A stretch of 35,923 nt of DNA, taken from the NCBI GenBank assembly GCA_016180585.1, contig JACPAX010000010.1:1-35923 (forward strand), in the 5' to 3' direction. A program made the position numbers and the translations under genes. Under the pieces are notes generated by a model. That model saw nothing but the letters and a program-made list of their open reading frames with translations. It was not told the origin of the DNA and searched no databases. This document shows, piece after piece, positions 15,506-23,337 of this stretch (position 1 is its first letter; each line of letters begins with the position of its first letter). The DNA comes from Candidatus Omnitrophota bacterium (GTDB lineage Bacteria; Omnitrophota; Gorgyraeia; 2-02-FULL-51-18).

Positions 15506-18500
15506 ATGCCCGGAAAATTTCGTCTTTTAGGAAGGGCCGTCGCGCTTTTTTTATCGGCGAGCCTTCTGATTCAAGACCTCTCCGCCGCGGCGGCGCTTGA
15601 AACGACGCTGTGGGCGAACCCGCCGGCGACCGATCCGGCGCTCGTGAAGTTTTCCCCTTCGGTTGCCGGCACGCGCGAATGGCACAAGGGTCCCCGCGGC
15701 CGGCTTCTCATCCATATCCAGGACGCGCATACCAACCTCAGCGCCCAGGAAAATCTGGCGGAGGTCCTCAAAGCGCTCATCCGCCGCTACCGGGTCAAAA
15801 CGCTTTTCGCCGAAGGCGGCAGCCGCAACGAGTCGCTGGCGTTCTTAAGGCCGCTCGCCGGAAAAGACGCCCGCGAGCGCGTCGCCAAGAAGTATCTCCT
15901 CCGCGGCCGGATGAACGGCGCCGAGTATTTCAGTCTCGCCTCGGACGAGGAATTGGCGATCGAGGGGGTGGAGGACCCCGCCCTTTATGAGAAAAATTTA
16001 AAGAGCTACGCCGCGATCGTCAAAAAAAGAGAAGGCGTCCTCGCGTATCTGGACGAGATCGCCGAAAGAATTTCCATCGTGAAGCGCCGGCTCTATCCCG
16101 AGGCGATCGTGGCGTTCGACGATTTTCTGGAGCGGTTCAGGGCGGGCGAGGAGGATTTCACGGAGTACGCCGGGCGGCTCGAGGAAGGCGCGGCCCGTTA
16201 TCGCGTGAGTCTTTTGGGTTTCCCCAATTTTCTCTCGCTTCGCAATTTAAAAGCCCGGGAAGCGACGATTGATTTCCCCCGCGCGAACGAGGAGCAGGAC
16301 CGCCTGATCCGTCTCCTCGTCTCCTCCGGCGCGGTCCGGGCCGAGGAAATCCGGAATCTCGCCGGGCCGGTCGATCGGGTGAAGTCCCGGACCTACAACC
16401 CCTACGGTTTCTACCGGACCCTGATGGACACGGCCAAATCCGCGGGGATCGACCTCTCCGGATTTCCCAATCTTGAGCGCTACGCCGAATACCTGAAAAT
16501 TTACTCCGGCGTCCAGGCCGAAGACCTTCTCGAAGAGACGGATCTTCTCACGGAGATGATTTACCGCGCGGCGCTCACCGACCCCGACGCGGTCTATCTC
16601 CGCCAAATCGCCGACCACACCGAAAACCTGAAGGGCCTTTTCTCGCTCCGGATCTCAAGCGGTCATTTCGAAAAATACGCCGCGCGCAAGGACGATCTGC
16701 GCTTCAAGACGGTGGTGTGCCTGGCTTTCCTCAATCAGAAGCTCATGGAATACGGAAACGTCTCGGACGTGATTCATTACCTGCCGCTGGTGAGCGACCA
16801 CGAAAAAGAAGTCGAGGATTTCTACCGCACCGCGCGCGAAAGAGACGAGGTCTTTGTCCGGCGCGCGCTCGCCCGGATGGAGGCAAAAGACATCCCGGCC
16901 GCGGCGCTTCTGGCCGGCGGTTATCACACCGACCACCTCAAGGAGCTTCTCAAACAAGAAGGCGTCTCCTACGTCGTCGTCACGCCCAACGTCACGCAGG
17001 AGACCAACCTCAAGCGCTACGAGGAAATCCTTCTCGGTGGCTTAAAAGACAAACCCCGTTTTTCGACCATACCGAAAGCCGTTACCGCCGGACAGACAGA
17101 TGGTTTGATGCCGCGTTGGGTCGCCGAGCAAGTCGCAAACGTCGATCGTTTGCAGTCGGATCTGACGGTTGGTGCGGGTGTGCGGTTGACCAAACCCAAG
17201 ACTAGTGTCCGGCCGGCGGGATTGGCTCCATTACCCGCTGAAAGTGTCGCGCAGCTTTTGGAGAATCAAGGACATCGTATCGCCGGAGAGGGCACCGAGT
17301 TTTCTGTGAACAAGGCGCTTATCAATCGTGACTATTTTCCCGAGCTTAACGATGGACGCTTTTGGAAGGCCGGCATGTCGAATATCTCCGGCGCTCAATC
17401 GAACATCGCTCAAAGAGAGCTTCGAGGGAATGTGCGAAGTGATCGCGGCGACAATCACATCCTGATGGACGCCATTGAATCTGTCGGAGGAAATAACGAG
17501 AGCTGGGCGCCGTTTAAACGTGGAGAAATCAGTGAAAGGAAACGGGATAAGAACGACGTCGGCTTGTCTAAAACCGGTCATACACCAAGTCGTCGGGATT
17601 ATTCCAGAAGTCAAAGGACTTCTCCGCGGACTTTAAAAGTCCCAAATCAGCCCTGGAGATTTTCAGAAGATGAGGCAAATCACGCAGAAGCTTCCGCTGT
17701 TCGGCAAGATCCGCATTCGAGATCGCCTCTTCAATCGTTTTTAAAGACAACTCGCTTTTTATCATCGTTCCGGTCTCCAAGCGGGACTATACCACATTTT
17801 ATTTTTCTTATCAATTCTTCCGCTGTTAAGCCGGCAAGCGGCCTGATGCAGGGCTGGGTCCTTGAGGGCGACAACCCGGGCCTGGTGAGCCCCGCGCGCC
17901 TGCGGTCGGATCTGGCCGCGGGACCCGGCACGCGGGCGGTGACCGAAGGCGGAGGGCGGAGGGCGGAGGGCGGAGGGCAGGCGGCTGAAGGCGGGGAGCT
18001 TATTCGCCTGCGGGAGGAGGTCAGAGTATGGGGCGGCCGTGTCACCGAAAAGATCAATGCAGGGAATTTGGAGGGCGCGGAAGATGATTTCCGGGAGTTG
18101 GAGTCCGCGCTTGATCGCTTGCTTCGCTCTCCCTCGGCGGGCGCACTTGAAGACCTTCACCACGAGATCAAAAACGTGATCGGTCGCGCCAACCGGCTTG
18201 CGGCCAAGCATCTTGACCGGGCAAGGGATGTCCGGAGCCTGCCGGATTTGGACAGGGCTTTGGCCTACCTGAAGATTGCCGGAGAAATGTTGAAGCGGCA
18301 CGAATCGACCAACATACAGCTGGAGGCGTTTTTCTTTCTGGTAGCCTGCGCCAAGGCCCCCGGCGTTTCCTTGCTGTTTTTTGAGGAGATGGGTGTCTTG
18401 ATGCGGGCGCCGCTCCTTGAGCGGCTCGGCGGGCTTTTGGATCAGGCCAGAGGTTTTTACGAGTCGGGGGAATTCAGCTCGTTTTTGAAGGGCAATGACA

Positions 18501-21500
18501 ACAAAAAAGACCGGGGGCCTTTTCTGGCCGATGCTTACCGAATGATGAGGAGTCTATACAGCCAGGCCGATTTCGACACTCTCTCCCAAGCGGCGGGAGA
18601 AACCGCAGGGAGGCTGGAAGCCCTGTGGGACCCCGGAACGAGAGGGGGCGGCGGCCGGTCCGCGCTGGGTGGAATCGAGCGGGCGGTAGGCACGGTCACC
18701 ATTTTTTTGCACCCGCATGGCAAAGGGTATTTGAAGGAGGATCTTTCCGTCACTTCGCTGCCTGTGCCAGCGGGCGCCGACCCTAATGACGAAACAGCTC
18801 AAGACCAAATCGCTCAAATAGTAAAAGATCGTCTCGAGGTTTTAATTCAAGAGCAGAATCCTGATAAGGTACGTCTTGCGATCGCGGACGCTTCGGGAAG
18901 AGTGGACCTTGACGGATCGCAAGAGATCCTCCTGAAAGCGGCGAACGCTTTGCTGGATGGACTTTCTCCGGAACAAAGTGAAGCGCTGGGCAAGATTGAT
19001 TTTGCCGCCGGGGTGCTCGGAACCGAAGAGTCCGCGGCGCTGCCCGCGTCGCCTCTCGCGCGCTCGAATCCGGCGCCGATCGTCCGCATTCCCGGGCCCG
19101 GCGCCCCGCGCGAAAATGGGTCTCCCCCTGCTGCCATTAGAGTCGAATCCCCGGATCAGAAGGTCGAGCTGCCCGAGGGCAAGGATAGGGACTGGCTGGT
19201 TCGTAGGGGACAACCGTTTGAGGAAGAACTTCGGGAGACGCTGAGGTTTGTCAGGTCCGGCTTTAAACCGAACGGGGTAAGAACAACAGAAGCGCTTGTG
19301 CGGCAAGCCGGGAAACACTTGAGGACGGCCTGGCAGGCGGAAGATTTGTTGAACGGGGCCATTCAGAAGCTAAGAGCGGCGGATTCCAATTCTTGGGGTT
19401 GGACGAGCTCCGCTACTAATGACCTTGAAAAATTCATCGCAAAACCGGCAAACGTAGAAGGCGATCAAAGTTTCAGGACAAAGCTTTCTCCGCCGGCCTT
19501 GCCGGCGGCCCTCCGATGGCTTGACGATTTCATCTCCAGATACTCCAGCGGCGCTTCCCATTTTCCGGAGGCCTCCTATAGCGATATTCAAGAGGCCCGG
19601 AAGCTTATCGCCGATTTACTCGCCGATTACCGCGCAAAAGAATCCACCGGCGGAGGTTTGCAGTCCACGGGGAATGGAGTTCGACTCGCCGGGTTTGAGG
19701 CGCCGGACGAGGCGCAGGCCGGCAGGCTGAGGGCCTGGCTGGAATCGCTTTCTTATGTGCGCGATAGCCGGCTGGTGAATTTCCTTTTTCAGCTGACCTC
19801 AAGAAACGAATCCGCGGCCAAAACTTTTGCGGGGAAGCGCTCCAACGGGTCTCTTGTCTCGGCGGCGTCGACGGCTGCGTCAAGAAACGGCGTGGATTTG
19901 GATGAGCTTGTTCCGGCGCAGGAAAATCTTTCGCCCATCATTCGCTTGCGCCGGGCCATCCTCGACAACGGGCTCCGAGACATCCTGGGGCAGAAAAGGT
20001 CCTCGAGAAGAAATTCCGAGGCCGGAAAGGGGACGGCCTGGAAAAACAATACGGATCTATTTGGCTTGGCTCGCCGTTCTTCCCGCCCCGGTCTCTCCGG
20101 CGGGCGGGCCGCGGAAAGTCTTTCGGAGCTCCTGAGTCTAGCCGAAGACGCGGCATTCCGGGAGATCGTCATCGCCGAAGATAGGCCGTTTACGCGCCAA
20201 ACATGGAAAGAATGGTCGTCGCTTGCATTGCCGCCAAACCTCAAGGTCGTCATTCTGGAGAATGGCCAAAAAGCCCTGGATTATTGGTCAGCCCATCGGA
20301 GTCGGGTGGGGCTGATTATTTCCGACAACGGGATGCCCAAGATGAGCGGGAAGAAATTGTTAGAAAAGATCCGGGAGTCGGGGTCCCATGTCCCTTTTAT
20401 TCTTACCAGCGGAGAAAGAGTTTTGATCGGGCCGGATGAAAATCTTGTGGTAGCCAACCGGTCCTTGGCCTCATCCAGGAACGTGATCGAAGTGCCGAAA
20501 ACGATCCCTTTAGATTATTCTATGGGCGTTATCATAGATGTGGCCGCCAAACTCTTCGGGCGTTCGCTGGGACAAGCCCGCCCCTCTCCAAAAAATGCTC
20601 CCGCCGGAGTCGCCGGCAGGCCGGAAAACCCCGCCGGCGGCCGGGCGGCAGTTGAGGAGTTCGGAGCAGGGAGTGCGGGGAGTCTGCAAGAAGAGATGGA
20701 GAGAAATCAGATCACCCATCGCCGGCCCCCGGAGGGAGGCCCGGATTCCAGGCCGGCGCCGCGTTTTTCCGGCGGTAGTCACAACGGCGGTCCCATCCAT
20801 TCCTTGTCGGTGAACCGAAAAACGGGGGCCTTGCCCCTCAAAACACTCCATCCCCTGGCCGAAGATCAAATTCGGGAGGCGGGACTCCTGATGGTGCAAG
20901 CGCGAAGGGTCTCGGAGGATTTGTCAAGGCTTACCTCCGATTCCTCTTTGTCGACGATGGAAGATTTGTTGAATAAACAAGCGGCTTCGCTGTCGAGAGC
21001 CATGAGGCTTCTTCGGCAGGCGCTACCAAACGCGTCCCAAAACCAGCTTCACACGGCAAAGCCGGTTTTGGAAGGGATCGCCGCGGTTGCCGGTGAGCTG
21101 GCGGGGAACTACCGCATTTTGTCGGCGGCCTACCATGAGGTGAACGGTTCAAAAGAGACGACCTACGCGAAGCAGTCGGCCAAGTTTTCGGATTGGGCGA
21201 GTGAGAATTTTGAGCCGTCCGGCGGGCGGTTTGCGACGAGCCTAGCGCAGAACAGGCTTATTGCGGTCAACCTAGCAATGAACCCCGGGAGTTCATTGGT
21301 ACCAATGAACTCCCGGGGTTCATTGGGGTCGCGGTTGGGGATCATCCCCCAATCGGCTGTTTCCGGTCCCACAGCCAAACCGGCCTCCGAGGTTGGCATG
21401 CAGCCAGCCTCTCCCGAGGATCAAGCAGCCGCTGTGGCGTTGTATCTTGAATTTGTTCAGAGAAGTCAGGTTTATCGAAGCGAGATAGTAAAAGCTATTG

Positions 21501-23092
21501 CTTCAAAAGGACGCTTTGTTGACTTATTGATAGACAATTATTCAGGATTGAGAGTGGAAAGTTTTGATATTACCAGCCGCGACGATATTGAAACTTTGAC
21601 CGGTTTTTTTCGGATTACTCCGGCGGATATTTTGCATGCTATACAGACGGAATTTGGCACTAAACCAAATAAAAAGTTTTTGCATGGTCAAAACAATATG
21701 GGCGCATATTTTTATTTGAGAAAGCATCCAGGTGAAAAGATTTATACGTCTAGAACGAACGGAAGAAAGGGTATTATCGTTGTCTCCTCACGAGAAATCC
21801 TTCAAGAATTACTGTTATGGTCAAAGAGCGGTCTCTTACCGGCGGGGTTGACTTTTAAGGTCACAGAACAAACCAACAAAGGCGCTTACCAAGGCGCCAC
21901 CCTTTCGTTTCAGAATCAAGATGAGACAGCCGAAGTATTTGCTAGTGACGCCGAAGCCATTGTAAACGCTCTGAATCGGTTGGCTGGCTGGCGGTCGGCG
22001 TTGTCCCCAGAATCGGAGACGAGCTTGAGCTTGGACCAAGTGAAAGCTGTCAACGCGCAGAACAGGCTTATGGCGGTCAACCTGGCAATGAACCCCGGGA
22101 GTTCATTGGTACCAATGAACTCCCGGGGTTCATGGGGGTCGGTGATTGTGGTCCCGACTTCTCTTGGGACGTTGACCGCGCCGGGCGTGTCGCCACCGAC
22201 GGTAATTGCTAATTCGTTTAGGGTGACTCCGGACGGCGCGTTGTACCGCAGCGCGAGCGTGTTTGATTTCGAAGCGGATCGGCCGGGGCCGGAGTTTTTC
22301 AAGGAAGGACCTTTGAACAAGAGTCAAATGCTTGAGGAGGTCAGACACGAAAGGCGGAAGGCAACGCCTCTGCCAATACCAACCTACGAGGTTGGTAAAG
22401 GCGAAGGCTCGGGATTTATCTCCGACATCCGGGAATCGGTCGCCCGACTCGGGGCAGGAGAAACAGGCGTGGTCGCCATTGACGTGAACGCTTTCTTTGA
22501 TTCAAACGGCGATCTCCGGGCCTCGGACTTTTCCGGAATCCTGCAGAGGCTCAACAGCTCGCTCGCGTTTGAGCGTTTGAAGGAAAGAAACATCCGCGTT
22601 CTCTTCTACGGCGAGCACCCCCATCCGCAGGCGATTGAAAGAAAACTTCAGGGAATAGGCCGTCTCTTCGGCGGGAATTTTACCTTAAGCTTCGCCGGGG
22701 CCCTCGAGCCGGGGGTCGGCCTCACCGAGGCCATTGAAAAAGCGCAAGTCTCTCCGGGCGTCCACGACCCCAAGCTGATGTCCGTGATTTACGCCGAGAA
22801 AAACGCCGGGGAGCTGGCCCTCAGGCCCGGCATCTCCTACGTGCAGATGAAGTCTTCCGCGCGGCCGGGGGAGACCCTCTCGGCCATGCCGCTTCTTATC
22901 GGCTTGGCGCTGTGGTCCAACCCCGATGTTCAGAGCCTGCCGTTTGAGCTCAGGAAATATCTCCAAACTACCCTCGTCTTTACCGTCGCCGGCAAACAGA
23001 TCAGCATCCCCGTTTTCATGCCCATACCCATCTCCGAAGCGGACCTTTTCTTCACCGCCCTTTCCCGCAAGGCCGTCCTCAGCTCGGTATAA
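15506..23092 (+). CDS. Giant multidomain protein (2528 aa): signal-peptide-like N-terminus, TIKI/ChaN/EreA-like region, helical regions, receiver-like domain, palindrome-encoded linkers, HAD-like C-terminal region (low confidence)
   Basis: Continuous ORF; FRLLGRAVALFLSASLLIQDLSAAAALE; LIHIQDAHTNLSAQENLAEVL...LLAGGYHTDHLKELL parallels the 1316-aa protein; REC-like LIISDNGMPKMSGKKLLEKIRES. Contains an antisense TA module and could be fused or disrupted. Confidence 0.7.
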   Translation: MPGKFRLLGRAVALFLSASLLIQDLSAAAALETTLWANPPATDPALVKFSPSVAGTREWHKGPRGRLLIHIQDAHTNLSAQENLAEVLKALIRRYRVKTLFAEGGSRNESLAFLRPLAGKDARERVAKKYLLRGRMNGAEYFSLASDEELAIEGVEDPALYEKNLKSYAAIVKKREGVLAYLDEIAERISIVKRRLYPEAIVAFDDFLERFRAGEEDFTEYAGRLEEGAARYRVSLLGFPNFLSLRNLKAREATIDFPRANEEQDRLIRLLVSSGAVRAEEIRNLAGPVDRVKSRTYNPYGFYRTLMDTAKSAGIDLSGFPNLERYAEYLKIYSGVQAEDLLEETDLLTEMIYRAALTDPDAVYLRQIADHTENLKGLFSLRISSGHFEKYAARKDDLRFKTVVCLAFLNQKLMEYGNVSDVIHYLPLVSDHEKEVEDFYRTARERDEVFVRRALARMEAKDIPAAALLAGGYHTDHLKELLKQEGVSYVVVTPNVTQETNLKRYEEILLGGLKDKPRFSTIPKAVTAGQTDGLMPRWVAEQVANVDRLQSDLTVGAGVRLTKPKTSVRPAGLAPLPAESVAQLLENQGHRIAGEGTEFSVNKALINRDYFPELNDGRFWKAGMSNISGAQSNIAQRELRGNVRSDRGDNHILMDAIESVGGNNESWAPFKRGEISERKRDKNDVGLSKTGHTPSRRDYSRSQRTSPRTLKVPNQPWRFSEDEANHAEASAVRQDPHSRSPLQSFLKTTRFLSSFRSPSGTIPHFIFLINSSAVKPASGLMQGWVLEGDNPGLVSPARLRSDLAAGPGTRAVTEGGGRRAEGGGQAAEGGELIRLREEVRVWGGRVTEKINAGNLEGAEDDFRELESALDRLLRSPSAGALEDLHHEIKNVIGRANRLAAKHLDRARDVRSLPDLDRALAYLKIAGEMLKRHESTNIQLEAFFFLVACAKAPGVSLLFFEEMGVLMRAPLLERLGGLLDQARGFYESGEFSSFLKGNDNKKDRGPFLADAYRMMRSLYSQADFDTLSQAAGETAGRLEALWDPGTRGGGGRSALGGIERAVGTVTIFLHPHGKGYLKEDLSVTSLPVPAGADPNDETAQDQIAQIVKDRLEVLIQEQNPDKVRLAIADASGRVDLDGSQEILLKAANALLDGLSPEQSEALGKIDFAAGVLGTEESAALPASPLARSNPAPIVRIPGPGAPRENGSPPAAIRVESPDQKVELPEGKDRDWLVRRGQPFEEELRETLRFVRSGFKPNGVRTTEALVRQAGKHLRTAWQAEDLLNGAIQKLRAADSNSWGWTSSATNDLEKFIAKPANVEGDQSFRTKLSPPALPAALRWLDDFISRYSSGASHFPEASYSDIQEARKLIADLLADYRAKESTGGGLQSTGNGVRLAGFEAPDEAQAGRLRAWLESLSYVRDSRLVNFLFQLTSRNESAAKTFAGKRSNGSLVSAASTAASRNGVDLDELVPAQENLSPIIRLRRAILDNGLRDILGQKRSSRRNSEAGKGTAWKNNTDLFGLARRSSRPGLSGGRAAESLSELLSLAEDAAFREIVIAEDRPFTRQTWKEWSSLALPPNLKVVILENGQKALDYWSAHRSRVGLIISDNGMPKMSGKKLLEKIRESGSHVPFILTSGERVLIGPDENLVVANRSLASSRNVIEVPKTIPLDYSMGVIIDVAAKLFGRSLGQARPSPKNAPAGVAGRPENPAGGRAAVEEFGAGSAGSLQEEMERNQITHRRPPEGGPDSRPAPRFSGGSHNGGPIHSLSVNRKTGALPLKTLHPLAEDQIREAGLLMVQARRVSEDLSRLTSDSSLSTMEDLLNKQAASLSRAMRLLRQALPNASQNQLHTAKPVLEGIAAVAGELAGNYRILSAAYHEVNGSKETTYAKQSAKFSDWASENFEPSGGRFATSLAQNRLIAVNLAMNPGSSLVPMNSRGSLGSRLGIIPQSAVSGPTAKPASEVGMQPASPEDQAAAVALYLEFVQRSQVYRSEIVKAIASKGRFVDLLIDNYSGLRVESFDITSRDDIETLTGFFRITPADILHAIQTEFGTKPNKKFLHGQNNMGAYFYLRKHPGEKIYTSRTNGRKGIIVVSSREILQELLLWSKSGLLPAGLTFKVTEQTNKGAYQGATLSFQNQDETAEVFASDAEAIVNALNRLAGWRSALSPESETSLSLDQVKAVNAQNRLMAVNLAMNPGSSLVPMNSRGSWGSVIVVPTSLGTLTAPGVSPPTVIANSFRVTPDGALYRSASVFDFEADRPGPEFFKEGPLNKSQMLEEVRHERRKATPLPIPTYEVGKGEGSGFISDIRESVARLGAGETGVVAIDVNAFFDSNGDLRASDFSGILQRLNSSLAFERLKERNIRVLFYGEHPHPQAIERKLQGIGRLFGGNFTLSFAGALEPGVGLTEAIEKAQVSPGVHDPKLMSVIYAEKNAGELALRPGISYVQMKSSARPGETLSAMPLLIGLALWSNPDVQSLPFELRKYLQTTLVFTVAGKQISIPVFMPIPISEADLFFTALSRKAVLSSV
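17231..17581 (-). CDS. PemK/MazF-like toxin (type II TA), antisense within the giant ORF
   Basis: MTGFRQADVVLIPFPFTDFSTFKRRPALVISSDRFNGVHQDVIVAAITSHIPSKLSLSDVRLSAGDIRHAGLPKASIVKLGKIVTIDKRLVHRKLGAL; ATG overlaps antitoxin stop by 14 nt. Confidence 0.87.
   Translation of the reverse strand: MTGFRQADVVLIPFPFTDFSTFKRRPALVISSDRFNGVHQDVIVAAITSHIPSKLSLSDVRLSAGDIRHAGLPKASIVKLGKIVTIDKRLVHRKLGALSGDTMSLILQKLRDTFSG
17568..17765 (-). CDS. Probable cognate antitoxin
   Basis: MIKSELSLKTIEEAISNADLAEQRKLLRDLPHLLKISRADLGLLKSAEKSFDFWNNPDDLVYDRF; directly upstream of toxin; GGAG SD about 9 nt before ATG 17765. Confidence 0.75.
   Translation of the reverse strand: MIKSELSLKTIEEAISNADLAEQRKLLRDLPHLLKISRADLGLLKSAEKSFDFWNNPDDLVYDRF
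17786..17814 (-). promoter_or_regulatory. Sigma70-like promoter of the antisense TA operon
   Basis: On minus strand TTGATA (17814-17809), 17-nt spacer, TATAGT (17791-17786), then GGAG and ATG 17765. Confidence 0.75.
17949..17986 (+). repeat. GGAGGGC tandem repeat (G-rich)
   Basis: GGCGGAGGGCGGAGGGCGGAGGGCGGAGGGCAGGCGG encodes EGGGRRAEGGGQAAE-type linker. Confidence 0.85.
19490..19508. repeat. In-frame hairpin CCGCCGGC-CTT-GCCGGCGG
   Basis: Perfect 8-bp stem inside the giant ORF. Confidence 0.7.
21245..21330 (+). repeat. Copy 1 of in-frame palindromic repeat (48-bp perfect palindrome 21277-21324)
   Basis: AATGAACCCCGGGAGTTCATTGGT|ACCAATGAACTCCCGGGGTTCATT; encodes NRLIAVNLAMNPGSSLVPMNSRGSLGS. 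Confidence 0.95.
22055..22140 (+). repeat. Copy 2 of in-frame palindromic repeat (46-bp perfect palindrome 22088-22133)
   Basis: Near-identical to 21245-21330; encodes NRLMAVNLAMNPGSSLVPMNSRGSWGS. Confidence 0.95.
22378..22396. repeat. In-frame hairpin ACCAACCT-ACG-AGGTTGGT
   Basis: Perfect 8-bp stem inside giant ORF. Confidence 0.65.
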
Positions 23093-23098
23093 CATCGC

Positions 23099-23137
23099 GT
23101 TTAACCTCCCCGTTCCCCTCCTTCGTAAGGAGGGGCG
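23099..23137. repeat. Half-copy of the 6409-6510 repeat (GTTTAACCTCCCCGTTCCCCTCCTTCGTAAGGAGGGG)
   Basis: Matches reverse complement of ~6474-6510. Confidence 0.8.
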
Positions 23138-23337
23138 TGCCCATTCCTCCCCAGCGTGAGTTCAGGCCAAGCTCATCACCAGCGACGCCGATTTCAAGGG
23201 CCTTCCCGGAGTGTTATACCTTTAGTCCCGGCGAATGACCGCCGGATCGGCGCCAACCCCATGCGAGCGATAAAAACATCGTGTCCCCGGAACGCAATAT
23301 GATATAATTGCCTTTCCTTTGGGAGAGTTTTTCATCG

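Noticed and set aside
17231-17780. TA ORFs considered as mere antisense shadows of the giant ORF
   Set aside because: The shadow explanation was rejected: strong PemK-like motif, two overlapping ORFs in different registers, a canonical promoter and an SD support real genes.
20655-20690. GAGGAGTTCGGAGCAGGGAGTGCGGGGAG considered as another element E copy
   Set aside because: Only one short arm-like stretch with no inverted partner found nearby; could be chance.
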